A stretch of DNA of 64,000 nt from Hyphomicrobiaceae bacterium (GCA_021730785.1 JAKFWF010000065.1:1-64000), one strand, 5' to 3'. Positions 28,261-37,801 are shown, numbered from the stretch's first letter. The notes: generated from the sequence alone by a model not told the origin. Numbers and translations are program-made.

Positions 28261-29232
28261 CTACTCGGCCGCCATCGCGTGTTGGCCTGCGAGCCATTTC
28301 TCGGCTTCGAGTGCCGCCATGCAGCCCATGCCCGCCGCCGTCACGGCCTGGCGGTAGATCTCATCCTTCACATCGCCAGCGGCATAGACGCCCGGGATCG
28401 AGGTCGCGGTCGAATCCGGCGCCGTGATCAGATAGCCCGACGTGGTGGTCTCCAACTGGCCCTTGAACAACTCGGTCGCCGGCGCGTGGCCGATCGCGAC
28501 GAAAATGCCGTCGACTGCACGCTCGGTGACGACGCCGGTCTTGACGTTGCGCAGCTTGATGCCCTTGACCGTCTTGGGCGTGCTGCTGCCGGTGATTTCA
28601 TCGACCGCCGAATCCCACACGACTGAGATCTTCGGGTTCTTGAACAGGCGGTCCTGCATGATCTTCTCGGCACGGAAGCTGTCGCGGCGGTGGACGACTG
28701 TGACCGACTTCGCGAAGTTGGTGAGGAAGATCGCTTCCTCCACCGCCGTATTGCCGCCCCCGACTACGATGACGTCCTTGCCCTTGTAGAAGAAGCCGTC
28801 GCAGGTGGCGCAGGCCGATACGCCATACCCCTTGAAGGTTTCTTCACTCGGCAGGCCAAGCCAGCGTGCCTGTGCACCCGTGCAGATGATGAGTGCATCG
28901 CAGGTGTAAGTATCGCCGCTGTCGCCAACCAGGCGGAACGGCCGGCGCTTCAGGTCGACCGCAGTGATGTGGTCCATCACCATCTCGGTGCCGACGTGCT
29001 CGGCCTGCGCCTTCATCTCCTCCATCAGCCACGGCCCCTGGATCGCCTTGGCAAAGCCCGGATAATTCTCGACGTCGGTGGTGATTGTCAGCTGTCCGCC
29101 CGGTTGGATGCCCTGGATCAGCAGCGGCTTGATCATAGCCCGGGCCGCATAGATGGCCGCCGTATAGCCGGCCGGGCCGGAGCCCAGGATTATAACGTGC
29201 GCGTGCTTCGGCGGGTTCGTTGCGGCGGCCAT
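28261..29232 (-). CDS. trxB: Thioredoxin-disulphide reductase
   Basis: A 323-residue FAD/NADPH flavoprotein that reduces thioredoxin. FAD motif ILGSGPAGYTAAIYAARA, redox pair CATCDG, NADPH motif VVGGGNTAVEEAIFL, and the C-terminal FAD motif GVYAAGDVKDEIYRQAVTAAGMGC. Normal length. About 190 AT-richer bases follow before lysR, probably carrying the lysR promoter. Confidence 0.95.
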   Translation of the reverse strand: MAAATNPPKHAHVIILGSGPAGYTAAIYAARAMIKPLLIQGIQPGGQLTITTDVENYPGFAKAIQGPWLMEEMKAQAEHVGTEMVMDHITAVDLKRRPFRLVGDSGDTYTCDALIICTGAQARWLGLPSEETFKGYGVSACATCDGFFYKGKDVIVVGGGNTAVEEAIFLTNFAKSVTVVHRRDSFRAEKIMQDRLFKNPKISVVWDSAVDEITGSSTPKTVKGIKLRNVKTGVVTERAVDGIFVAIGHAPATELFKGQLETTTSGYLITAPDSTATSIPGVYAAGDVKDEIYRQAVTAAGMGCMAALEAEKWLAGQHAMAAE

Positions 29233-29339
29233 GGCCGAAGGCTCCGGGGAAGTTTGAGACGAGAGGTATGCGTTGGGTGCATATGGAGTGTTTTTCGCCC
29301 CTCAGCAAGCCCCCGCCGTTCGGCACCACCAGCTATCGA

Positions 29340-29879
29340 TCAGGGCACGGGCAGGGGCACTGAACTGTCGCCCTCGCCGAGCGGGCGCTGCATCAGGACC
29401 TGGTCGAGCCAGCGGCCGTTCTTGAAGCCGACCGCATGCACGGTGCCGCAGAACATGAAGCCGGCCGCGCGATGCAGTCCGATCGAGGCGCGCTGGCCGC
29501 TGTCGCCGATCACCGCGATCATTTGGCGGAAGCCCTGGGCCGTGGCGGCGTCGATCAGGGCCGCGAGCAGCATGCGGCCAACGCCACTACGGTGGGCGCC
29601 AGGGTCCACATAGATCGAGTTCTCGACGCTCCAGGCATAGGCTGGGCGGGGGCGATAGGCGGCGAGATAGCCGTAGCCGAGGACGTTGCCCGTCCGCTCT
29701 GCCACCAGATAGGACATGCCGGCGGCGAGGATCGCCGCCATGCGTCGGCCCATCTCGGCGGCGTCCGGGGGATCGATCTCGAAGCTCGCGGTGCCGCTCA
29801 GGACGGCCGGGCGATAGATCGCAGTGATGGCGGGAAGATCAGCGGTCGTGGCGGCGCGGATCTCGATATCGCTGGTCAT
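29340..29879 (-). CDS. GNAT N-acetyltransferase, phosphinothricin acetyltransferase (Pat/Bar)-like
   Basis: A 179-residue acetyltransferase with the Pat-type IYRPAVLSGTASFEIDPPDAAEMGRR start, YGYLAAYRPRPAYAWSVENSIYV, and the acetyl-CoA loop RSGVGRMLLAALI. Members acetylate phosphinothricin, methionine sulfoximine or similar amines; the true substrate here is unknown. ATG 29879 has a GAGGGAGG site directly upstream, better than the first in-frame start at 29906. Confidence 0.85.
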   Translation of the reverse strand: MTSDIEIRAATTADLPAITAIYRPAVLSGTASFEIDPPDAAEMGRRMAAILAAGMSYLVAERTGNVLGYGYLAAYRPRPAYAWSVENSIYVDPGAHRSGVGRMLLAALIDAATAQGFRQMIAVIGDSGQRASIGLHRAAGFMFCGTVHAVGFKNGRWLDQVLMQRPLGEGDSSVPLPVP

Positions 29880-29910
29880 CCCACCTCCCTCGAAGGTTCC
29901 CCGCAACGAA

Positions 29911-29940
29911 CGAGGGCCCCACCTTGCGGCAGGGCCCTCG
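29911..29940 (-). terminator. Terminator-like hairpin after the Bax-inhibitor gene
   Basis: CGAGGGCCC (29911-29919) is the exact complement of GGGCCCTCG (29932-29940) around a 12-base loop. It lies about 29 bases past the stop of the minus-strand Bax-inhibitor gene and before the GNAT gene. No T-run follows, so it may act with Rho or simply stabilise mRNA. Confidence 0.5.
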
Positions 29941-29968
29941 CCGAAGTCGCTGAACGACCCAGTTCAGT

Positions 29969-30772
29969 TCACTCGCGGTTGCCAAACAGCGACAGCAGCG
30001 ACTGGAACATGTTGATGAAGTCCAGGTACAGGTTCAAGGCACCCATGACCGCACCCTTGGCCATCAACGTCGCGTCGCCGGCGATCTGGTAGTAGCCATC
30101 CTTGATCTGCTGCGTGTCGTAGGCGGTCAGACCAGCAAAAATCAGCACGCCAAGGCACGAGATGGCGAACTGCAGGGCCGAAGACTGCAGGAAAAGATTC
30201 ACGACTGCGGCAATCACGATGCCGATCAGGCCCATGAATAGGAACGTGCCCCAGCCGGACAGATCCTTCTTGGTGGTGTAGCCATAGATGCTAAGCGCAC
30301 CGAAAGCTGCTGCGGTGACAAAGAAAACCTGGCTGATCGACTGTTGCGTGAACACCAGGAAGATCGACGACAGCGACAGACCCATGACCGCGGCAAAGGC
30401 CCAGAATGAGACCTGGGTTGCTGCCACGCTCATTTTGTAGACGCGGAACGACAGCAGCATCACAAACGCCAACGGCGCCAGCATGATCACCCACTTCACG
30501 GGCGAAGCAAACAGCGTCACGCCGAGCTGGGTCAGGTACATGCCGCGCTTCAGAGCGAACGCGCCGCCGGCCGCCGACTTGGCAGCGAGCGCCACGTCCG
30601 TGGTGACGGACTGGGTGAAGACGAGATAGGCGACGATGCCGGTGAGCGCGATGCCCGCCGCCATGTAGTTGTAGACGCTGAGCATATAGGAACGCAGACC
30701 CTGGTCGACGACCGCGCCGGTCTGGCGCGCCGTGGTGCCGGGCTGGGCGAAGCGGTTCTGGAATTCAGCCAT
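29969..30772 (-). CDS. Bax inhibitor-1/YccA family membrane protein
   Basis: A 267-residue protein with seven predicted hydrophobic helices, preceded by a Gln/Arg-rich cytoplasmic start. Family marks: YNYMAAGIALTGIVAYLVF, YTTKKDLSGWGTFLFMGLIGIV and the C-terminal FAGLTAYDTQQIKDGYYQI, which includes acidic residues implicated in the proton/calcium leak of BsYetJ. It acts in the inner membrane and may modulate membrane proteases or ion leak. AGGGG lies 8 bases upstream of ATG 30772. Confidence 0.92.
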   Translation of the reverse strand: MAEFQNRFAQPGTTARQTGAVVDQGLRSYMLSVYNYMAAGIALTGIVAYLVFTQSVTTDVALAAKSAAGGAFALKRGMYLTQLGVTLFASPVKWVIMLAPLAFVMLLSFRVYKMSVAATQVSFWAFAAVMGLSLSSIFLVFTQQSISQVFFVTAAAFGALSIYGYTTKKDLSGWGTFLFMGLIGIVIAAVVNLFLQSSALQFAISCLGVLIFAGLTAYDTQQIKDGYYQIAGDATLMAKGAVMGALNLYLDFINMFQSLLSLFGNRE

Positions 30773-30825
30773 GGTGAGGTACCCCTGTTGCGATTGGTTG
30801 CGGGCACACCTTTCCCGCTGGGTTG

Positions 30826-30854
30826 AATATGTACTGCACCGGCGCCAGTTTCAA
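30826..30854 (-). promoter_or_regulatory. Possible sigma-70 promoter for the Bax-inhibitor gene
   Basis: On the minus strand TTGAAA (30854-30849) and CATATT (30831-30826) are separated by 17 bases and lie about 55 bases upstream of the start codon. The -35 is close to consensus and the -10 matches 4 of 6. The surrounding 30773-30948 gap is AT-richer than coding neighbours. Judged by eye only. Confidence 0.35.
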
Positions 30855-30948
30855 GATTGCTCAGTGAGAATATTTCCAAGTGCTAGGCTAAGATTTTCCT
30901 TGTCCTAGTCCCGACAACGGCCATGACGGCCATCTGAACGCAGATTTG

Positions 30949-33531
30949 TTACTCGGCCTTCAAGTAGGGCACGGACGGCGCCCGCAGCACCAGCCACGTG
31001 CCGATGCCGCCGAACAGCATCACGAGGCCAAGACTGAGGCCCAGCGCCTGGAAGAGCGCATTTGGCGACAGGATGAACGGCACATCGATGATGCTGGTCA
31101 GCGCCACCCAGGCCGCGAGCGCGCCAAGGACCACCGCAAAGAGCGCCGTTACGCCCGCCAGAATGGCATATTCGAGCGCATGGGAAACGAGAATCCGGCG
31201 CCGGGTTGCACCTAGCACCTTCAGCACGACCGCCTGCTGAATGCGCCGCCGCTGGGCCGTTGCCAGGGCTCCGGCCAGTACCAAGGCACCGGCCAGCAAC
31301 GTCACGCTGCCAGCGACACGAACCGCCGTGATGATCTTGGCAAACACCGCGTTGAAAGAGTTGATGGCGTCTTTAACCCGGATCGCCGTGGTCGCCGGGT
31401 GTGCCTTGCCAATCGCCCGACCGATGGCGGCCTCCGCCGTCAGCGGGGTTTCTGCCGGTAAAGCAATCGTCGCCAGCAGGTTGTGCGGCGCGCTTTTCAG
31501 GACGTTCGGCGAAAACACCATGACGAAATTGATGGCGAGGCTCTCCCACTTGACCTCACGCAGGTTCGAGATCCGCGCCGTGAGGTTGCGGCCCAGCACG
31601 TTGACGGTCACGGAATCGCCGACCTTCAGCTTGAGGCGTTTGGCGAGATCGGCTTCGAATGAGACCAGCGGCTCGCCGGCATAGTCGATGGGCCACCATT
31701 CGCCGGCCACCACCTTGGAGCCCTCCGGCACCGCTTCCGCATAGGTCAAACCGCGATCACCGTTCAGAACCCACTGGGCTTCGGGGGGCGCCTTCAGTTT
31801 CTCGACCGGCACGCCGGCGAGCTTGATCAGGCGCCCGCGCAGCATCGGCGCGTCGTCGATGCGCGCCTTCGGCTCGACATCGCGCACGGTCTTTGTGAAC
31901 GCCTGCAGATCACCTTTGGGCAGGTCGAGCACGAAATAGTTCGGGCTGTAACTCGGCACCCGCCCGTTCAGTTCCGCCACGATCGAGGCGTCGGTCAGCG
32001 CCACCGCGACCAGCAGCGACAGGCCGGCGCCCAGCGACAGGATCACCGACTCCGTCAGCCCGCCCGGCGCGCCGAGGTTGCCGATGGCGAGGGCGAGTTC
32101 CGGCCAGCGCGGGCGCTTCAGGTTGGCCGCCACCCGAGTGACGAGCGCGCCCAATCCAAGGAAGACGCCAAAGATGACCACCAGGCCCACGCAGAAATAG
32201 ATCGCGACCTTCTTTGCATCCGAATTGAGGATCGCGAACGCGGCGAGTGCCACGGCCGCCACCACCGTCAGCGCGACGATCAGCGGCTTCGGCCGGCCGC
32301 CGGAAGAGGCCACTTCCTCGCGAAACAGCACGCCCGCGCGCACCAGCTCGGCCCGACCGAGCGGCCACAGCGTGAACACCAAAGCGACCAGGAAACCATA
32401 GACTGCGGCCGACAGAATGCTCCACGGGTTGACCGAAATCTCGGCCCGGATCGGCAGGGCCGCGCCATAGAAGGCGTTGAGCAATACCGGCACGAGATAG
32501 CCGCCAAGGATGCCGATTGCGACGCCGACGGCGGCAATCGCCATCACCTGCGTCAGGAAGATGTTGAAGATCAATGCGCCGGACGCGCCCAGGCTCTTGA
32601 AGGTTGCGATCACCTTGCGGCGCCGGTCGATGAAGGTTGCAACCGCATTGGCAACGCCAACACCACCAACCAGCAGCGCGGTAAGGCCGATGAGCGTCAG
32701 GAACTGGCGCAGGCGCTCTAGCGTCCGCGTCACCTGGGGCGAGGGATCGCGCCGGTCGGCGACAATGAAGCCGGACTCGGGCAAAGTACGGTTGGCGCTG
32801 TTGCGGAACGATGCAATCCCCGCAGCGGACTTTGCTGCGTCCGGCAGGACCAGCGCATACCGCCACCGGATCAGGCTGCCGGGCTGGACCAGGCCGGTTC
32901 TATCAAGTGTTGCCAGCGATACGAAAATGCGCGGCCCGAACGTGAGGCGGTCGGAGATCGTGTCGGGCTCCTGTTCGATCACGCCGGTAATCGGCACCGT
33001 GATGCTGCCGAGAGACAGCGGATCGCCGATCCTGAGCTTCAGCCGCTCGAGCAGGATCGCATCGACCGCTGCGCCAGCCTGGCTGCGCACGGCCCCATCG
33101 AGCGTAATGCCGCCGCGCAGGATCACTTGGCCGACCAGCGGATAGCTCCCATCGACCCCCTTGAGTTCGGCCAGCGCACTTTCGTTGCCATCGGTCGTGC
33201 GCGCCATGGTGCGCATGGTGGCCGTTTCGCTAAGCAGCCCTTGGCCAGCCAGCCACTCGCGTTCGGCAGCTTCCGCCCGCTTGTGCGAGCGCCCGAATGT
33301 CACATCCCCGCCGAGGATCGAACGGCCTTGCGATTCGAAACCAGCCTTCAGCGCATCGCCCAGCGCGCCGACGCCGGTGATCACCATCACGCCGAGCGCA
33401 ACACAGGCAACGAATATATAGAAGCCACGCAGGCCGGTGCGCATCTCGCGTAGCGCAAACCGCACCGCGATCGGCAACTTCGCCCGCCAGGCCGGCTCGA
33501 AGGGGGGCGTCGCAACATCGATCGTGGTCAT
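30949..33531 (-). CDS. FtsX-like ABC transporter permease (YbbP family)
   Basis: An 860-residue inner-membrane protein. One hydrophobic segment lies near the N-terminus (GFYIFVACVALGVMVITGVGAL), followed by a large periplasmic MacB-PCD-like region, two FtsX domains (about residues 265-400 and 730-850) and additional central helices. The size and duplicated FtsX layout match YbbP rather than LolC/E. It overlaps the ATPase gene by 4 bases and lies opposite tesA, as in the ybbA-ybbP/tesA arrangement of many proteobacteria. Its cargo, possibly hydrophobic envelope molecules, is unproven here. Confidence 0.88.
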   Translation of the reverse strand: MTTIDVATPPFEPAWRAKLPIAVRFALREMRTGLRGFYIFVACVALGVMVITGVGALGDALKAGFESQGRSILGGDVTFGRSHKRAEAAEREWLAGQGLLSETATMRTMARTTDGNESALAELKGVDGSYPLVGQVILRGGITLDGAVRSQAGAAVDAILLERLKLRIGDPLSLGSITVPITGVIEQEPDTISDRLTFGPRIFVSLATLDRTGLVQPGSLIRWRYALVLPDAAKSAAGIASFRNSANRTLPESGFIVADRRDPSPQVTRTLERLRQFLTLIGLTALLVGGVGVANAVATFIDRRRKVIATFKSLGASGALIFNIFLTQVMAIAAVGVAIGILGGYLVPVLLNAFYGAALPIRAEISVNPWSILSAAVYGFLVALVFTLWPLGRAELVRAGVLFREEVASSGGRPKPLIVALTVVAAVALAAFAILNSDAKKVAIYFCVGLVVIFGVFLGLGALVTRVAANLKRPRWPELALAIGNLGAPGGLTESVILSLGAGLSLLVAVALTDASIVAELNGRVPSYSPNYFVLDLPKGDLQAFTKTVRDVEPKARIDDAPMLRGRLIKLAGVPVEKLKAPPEAQWVLNGDRGLTYAEAVPEGSKVVAGEWWPIDYAGEPLVSFEADLAKRLKLKVGDSVTVNVLGRNLTARISNLREVKWESLAINFVMVFSPNVLKSAPHNLLATIALPAETPLTAEAAIGRAIGKAHPATTAIRVKDAINSFNAVFAKIITAVRVAGSVTLLAGALVLAGALATAQRRRIQQAVVLKVLGATRRRILVSHALEYAILAGVTALFAVVLGALAAWVALTSIIDVPFILSPNALFQALGLSLGLVMLFGGIGTWLVLRAPSVPYLKAE

Positions 33532-34277
33532 GCGGATTTGAGCTCCCGCGCTGGGGCTTCGATGCGCCCGTCAGCCATGCGCACGGTGCGCTCGCACAGG
33601 GCTGCGAGTTTCGTATCATGCGTGATGAGCACGAGCGTTGCCCCGCGCTTTTTCTGCATGCCAAACAGCATGTCGACGATCTGGGCGCCGGTTGCGGTAT
33701 CGAGATTGCCGGTCGGCTCGTCGGCGAGGATCAGCTTCGGCTGCGGCGCCAAAGCGCGCGCCAGTGCCACGCGCTGCTGCTCGCCGCCGGACAACTGGGC
33801 CGGAAAATGCGTTTTGCGGGCCCCAAGCCCCACCTCGTCAAGCAGACCGCTGGCGACATCGAACGCATCTCGACGGCCGGCAAATTCGAGCGGCAGCGCG
33901 ACGTTTTCCAATGCCGTCATGGTCGGCACCAGATGGAACGACTGGAACACGATGCCGATGTCGGCGCCGCGGGCAAGGGCAAGCTCGTCCTCGTTCTTGG
34001 CCACGAAATCGTGACCGGCCACGGTCACCTTCCCGCTGGTCGCCCGCTCGAGCCCGGCCATGATCATAAGCAGCGATGTTTTGCCCGAGCCCGACGGCCC
34101 GACGATCGCGACCGATTGGCCGGCCGCGAAATCGAGCGTCACGCCGCGCAGGATATCGACCGGGCCGGCGCGACTGGTCAGCGTCAGGTGGATGTCAGTG
34201 AGCTGGATGATCGGTTTGGGGACGGACAACGGCGGCTCCGCGAGTTCTGATAGGGTCTTGCCTCTATCGATGCTCAT
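33528..34277 (-). CDS. ABC transporter ATP-binding protein (YbbA/LolD-like)
   Basis: A 249-residue ATPase of the MacB/LolD/YbbA class. Walker A GPSGSGKTS, Q-loop region VFQSFHLVPTMTALENV, signature LSGGEQQRVALARAL, Walker B LILADEPTGNLD, H-loop LITHD. ATG 34277 fits the family N-terminus; the upstream frame to 34430 overlaps tesA on the other strand and looks spurious. It would couple to the adjacent FtsX-like permease. Confidence 0.9.
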   Translation of the reverse strand: MSIDRGKTLSELAEPPLSVPKPIIQLTDIHLTLTSRAGPVDILRGVTLDFAAGQSVAIVGPSGSGKTSLLMIMAGLERATSGKVTVAGHDFVAKNEDELALARGADIGIVFQSFHLVPTMTALENVALPLEFAGRRDAFDVASGLLDEVGLGARKTHFPAQLSGGEQQRVALARALAPQPKLILADEPTGNLDTATGAQIVDMLFGMQKKRGATLVLITHDTKLAALCERTVRMADGRIEAPARELKSA

Positions 34278-34297
34278 TTCTACGTCAAGGAGCGTCT

Positions 34298-35011
34298 TTG
34301 GATGACAGGTTGGGCAAGAACATGGGTTTATTTCGCATGTGCACAAGAGCTGGCATCGTCGCTGCCGCGTTGGCAGCTGCAATAATGACCGCGAGCGCCC
34401 AGTGGCAGGTCCAGGCCCAGTCGCCGGCACCGATCCGCATCGTCGCGTTTGGCGACAGCCTGACCGCCGGTTACAACTTGAGCCCGGCCGACGCGTTCCC
34501 GGCCCAACTCGAACGCGCCCTGAAGGCCAGAGGTCGCACGGTCGAGATCATCAACGCGGGCGTGTCCGGCGACACGACGGCGGCCGCGCTGGAGCGCTTC
34601 GACTGGGCAATCCCCGATGGCGTCGATGCGGCGATCGTCGAACTGGGCGCCAACGACGGCTTGCGCGGCCAGTCGCCGGCGCAGGCGCGGCGGAACCTCG
34701 ACACCATCATCGCCAAGCTGAAAGCTAAGAATATCGAGGTCTTGCTGGCCGGCATCCCGGCGCCCCGCAACTGGGGCGATGACTACGTCAAGGCGTTCGA
34801 CCCGATGTTCGCCGACCTCGCCGCCATCCACGGCACACTGCTGTACCCCTTCTTCCTGGACGGCGTCGCATTGAAGCCCGAGTTGAGCTTGCCTGATGGC
34901 CTGCATCCCAACGCCCGCGGCGTCGCCATCATCGTCGAGCGCATCGGCGCCAAGGTCGACGAGTTGCTGGAACGGGTCGCAGCAAGGCGCAAGGCGGCGG
35001 GGAAGGGGTGA
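34298..35011 (+). CDS. tesA: Arylesterase / lysophospholipase TesA-like GDSL hydrolase
   Basis: A 237-residue SGNH hydrolase of the periplasm. Block I AFGDSLTAGYNL holds the catalytic serine, block III ELGANDGLRG the oxyanion Asn, and block V DGLHPNARG the Asp-His pair. It has a signal peptide (GIVAAALAAAIMTASA). A TTG start at 34298 is favoured because AAGGAG lies 5 bases upstream; ATG 34322 or 34337 are alternatives. Only about 20 bases separate it from the divergent ybbA-like gene. Confidence 0.9.
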   Translation: MDDRLGKNMGLFRMCTRAGIVAAALAAAIMTASAQWQVQAQSPAPIRIVAFGDSLTAGYNLSPADAFPAQLERALKARGRTVEIINAGVSGDTTAAALERFDWAIPDGVDAAIVELGANDGLRGQSPAQARRNLDTIIAKLKAKNIEVLLAGIPAPRNWGDDYVKAFDPMFADLAAIHGTLLYPFFLDGVALKPELSLPDGLHPNARGVAIIVERIGAKVDELLERVAARRKAAGKG

Positions 35012-35265
35012 GCGCCGCGACATCGGCGTGGATCGTAGTGGAAAGTCCAGCATGACACGCAGGGAAGACACCCTGTGCGGGGCAGGCCGTTGCACCCTTC
35101 CCGATTGGCCGGGTCCACGTCCTCAGGTTCCTCACAGTCGCTGCGCAGCTACCTAAAATGCGCATAAAGCTCTGATTGTATTAGATATTAAATACTTCAC
35201 ACGTTCAATTGGCGCCATCTTTGCAGTTCCCGATCCTGCATTCACCCAGGAGGAGGAACCTGACC

Positions 35266-37137
35266 ATGCTGACGATCACATATTCTTATGCCGGCGCGAC
35301 GCAGACCATTTCCCTTGCCGATACCGCAACCGCCAAGGCGCAGACCGCGGCCATCCAGACCGCACTCGACGCGGTCGCGAGCCACGGTGGCGGCAAAGTT
35401 GAGCTTTCGGCCGGCACTTTCACCATTGCCGGCACCGGCAAAGCCTCTGACGGTGGCCTGCGCGTCGGCAGCAACACCGAGCTGGCCGGCGCGGGCATGG
35501 GCAATACTGTCCTGAAACTGGCCGATGGGTCGACCTCGGTCACCGGAATGATACGTACCGATTCGGGAAAAACGCTCCCCGATGGCACAGTCACCACCAC
35601 CCACGACGTCAACATCCACGGCCTGACGCTCGATGGCAACAAGGCCAACACCACCGGCAACGTCGATGGCTTCTATAGTGGTCCAAAACCAGGCTCGGCC
35701 CAGGCCGACACCAACATCACCCTCGACCAAGTCGAGATCATGAACATGTCACGCTACGGCTTCGATCCGCACGAACAGACGATCGGCCTCACCATCTCGA
35801 ACTCGCTCGCCCACAACAACGGCGTCGACGGCTTCGTGCTGGACTTCACCTCGAATGCGACGCTGATCAACAACGACGCCTACGCCAACGGCCGCCATGG
35901 CTTTAATATCGTCACCGGCTCGCACGACGTGACGCTGACCGGCAATAGCGCCTGGAGCAACGGCGGCAACGGCATCACGGTGCAGACCGGCGACAACGAG
36001 GTGCGCGAGTGGACCCATGACGTGGTCATCACCGGCGGCCATGTTTACAACAATGGCCGCGACGGCATCTCCGTCGTCCAGACCACCAACGTGACGGTCA
36101 GCGGCGTCACGCTCAGCGGCAACGGCGGCAACGGGGTTGCGATCGCCGGCGTCGATGGCGCCACGCTCGATGCCCTTGTCATCTCCGGCGTGCCGTCGTC
36201 GAAAGAGGCGATCCACCTCACCGGCTATGTCCAGGACTTCGGCGACACCGATCCCCTCAACGACCGCTATATCCCGACGACCCACGTGCTGGTCGCGGGC
36301 GTGCCGGTGGACGTGGCGAATGCGCCGGGCAGCGTTACGCCCTGGACCTGGAAGATCACAGCTGGCGACGACCGGATCGTCGGCAGCGCCGGCCGCGACA
36401 CGATCGATGCCGGCAGCGGCAACGACACCGTCACTGGCGGCGCCGGCAACGACATCCTCAACGGCAACGACGGCCACGACTTCCTCGACGGCGGGACTGG
36501 CAACGACAAGCTCTATGGCGGCCTCGGCAACGATACCTTGAAGGCCAGCGACGGCCTCGACCTGCTCGACGGCGGTGCCGGCACCGACACCATCGATTTC
36601 TCGAAGTTTGCAAGCGGCGTCGTGGTGAATCTGGACAGCGCGGGCGCCGGCGTCTGGTCGAGCGATACCAGCGGCGTCACGCCTGGCACGGCGACGCCTC
36701 TGGTCGCCACCCTCGTCTCGATCGAAGGCGCCCTTGGCACGTCCTATGCCGACACGCTGACCGGCGATGGCCGCGACAACACCCTCCAGGGCGGCGGCGG
36801 CTACGACAAGCTGTTCGGTGGTGCGGGCAACGACATCCTGAACGGCGGCGCCGGCAACGACACCTTGAGCGGCGGCCTCGGCGCCGACTTCCTGACCGGC
36901 GGCACCGGCTCTGACGTGTTCCAGTTCGCAAGCAGTTGGGGCCAGGATACGATCACCGACTTCACCCGCAAAAGCGACAAGCTCGATGTGCGCGATGTGG
37001 TCGGCCTCGATCGCTTCAGCGACTTGACCATCACCCAGGTGGGCGCCGATACGCAGGTGGCTTTCGCCGGACAATCGATCGTCCTGCAGGGCCTGCTCGC
37101 CTCGACCTTCACCGCCAGCGACTTCCTGTTCCATTAG
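35266..37137 (+). CDS. Secreted AlgE-type mannuronan C5-epimerase homologue with RTX repeats
   Basis: A 623-residue protein with strong AGGAGGAGG upstream of ATG 35266. Residues 1-380 form a right-handed beta-helix closely resembling the Azotobacter AlgE A-module (LAGAGMGNTVLKL, LTLDGNKANTTG, YGFDPHEQ, NGRHGFNIVT). Tyr164, Asp167 and His169 match AlgE4 Tyr149, Asp152 and His154, but the AlgE4 Lys117 position is Asn132. Residues from about 390 to the end contain two blocks of GGxGNDxL calcium-binding RTX repeats and a C-terminal secretion region, so type I secretion is expected. AlgE enzymes convert mannuronate to guluronate in alginate; no alginate genes are present, so activity and substrate are uncertain. 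Confidence 0.85.
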   Translation: MLTITYSYAGATQTISLADTATAKAQTAAIQTALDAVASHGGGKVELSAGTFTIAGTGKASDGGLRVGSNTELAGAGMGNTVLKLADGSTSVTGMIRTDSGKTLPDGTVTTTHDVNIHGLTLDGNKANTTGNVDGFYSGPKPGSAQADTNITLDQVEIMNMSRYGFDPHEQTIGLTISNSLAHNNGVDGFVLDFTSNATLINNDAYANGRHGFNIVTGSHDVTLTGNSAWSNGGNGITVQTGDNEVREWTHDVVITGGHVYNNGRDGISVVQTTNVTVSGVTLSGNGGNGVAIAGVDGATLDALVISGVPSSKEAIHLTGYVQDFGDTDPLNDRYIPTTHVLVAGVPVDVANAPGSVTPWTWKITAGDDRIVGSAGRDTIDAGSGNDTVTGGAGNDILNGNDGHDFLDGGTGNDKLYGGLGNDTLKASDGLDLLDGGAGTDTIDFSKFASGVVVNLDSAGAGVWSSDTSGVTPGTATPLVATLVSIEGALGTSYADTLTGDGRDNTLQGGGGYDKLFGGAGNDILNGGAGNDTLSGGLGADFLTGGTGSDVFQFASSWGQDTITDFTRKSDKLDVRDVVGLDRFSDLTITQVGADTQVAFAGQSIVLQGLLASTFTASDFLFH

Positions 37138-37190
37138 GGCTGGCAAGGGGCGGCGAGGCGGCGGTAGTTTTCCACCACCGGGGCACTCCA

Positions 37191-37625
37191 ATGCACCGCC
37201 TCGCCCGGACACCGCCCGCCATGCGCATCCTGCTCGCCCTGACCCTCTGGCTGAATGCGACGTTGCCCGCGCATGCAGCCCTGCCGTGCCCACCCGGATT
37301 CAATGCCCGCACGCGCGTCGAGTTGTACTTCGGCCGCAACATCGGCGAGACGCTCGGTGTCTCGACCGAGGCGTGGGCGGCATTCGTCGACGAGGAGATC
37401 ACGCCGCGCTTTCCCGACGGCCTGTCGGTGATCGACGTGCAGGGCCAGTGGAAGGATACGGGCAGCGGGCGCATCGTGCGCGAACCCGGTAAGCTCGTCA
37501 TATTGCTGGTGGCGGCGGACGGTACCTCGCGCGGCAAAATCGGCGACATCGTCGCGCTCTACAAGAATCGCCACAGCCAGCAGTCAGTGCTGATCACGCA
37601 ACAAGACGTGTGCGCAGCGTTTTGA
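37191..37625 (+). CDS. Secreted DUF3574 domain protein
   Basis: A 144-residue exported protein with signal peptide MRILLALTLWLNATLPAHA and a DUF3574 domain recognised from RVELYFGRNIGETLGVSTEAW and FVDEEITPRFPDGLSVIDVQGQW. Two cysteines flank the domain. Function unknown. The gene is 53 bases after the epimerase on the same strand. ATG 37191 is used; ATG 37221 would start the signal peptide directly. Confidence 0.75.
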   Translation: MHRLARTPPAMRILLALTLWLNATLPAHAALPCPPGFNARTRVELYFGRNIGETLGVSTEAWAAFVDEEITPRFPDGLSVIDVQGQWKDTGSGRIVREPGKLVILLVAADGTSRGKIGDIVALYKNRHSQQSVLITQQDVCAAF

Positions 37626-37801
37626 CATGCCGGCGGGTGCTCCTCGACCTTCCCGAGCGTCGGCGTGCGCACGCTCATCGTGCGCATCCTTCGAGCGCGG
37701 CGAGGGCGGTGTGGTCAGCATCACCTTGTTGCCGTCACGGCTGACGTCGCGGCGCAGCACAGGTAGCTGCTGGGTTTGGGTCTGGAACTCGCTTCGCGAA
37801 C

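Noticed and set aside
35749-37293. 514-codon minus-strand frame opposite the epimerase gene
   Set aside because: Val/Ala repeats mirror the periodic RTX-coding sequence on the plus strand, so it is an artefact of the repeats.
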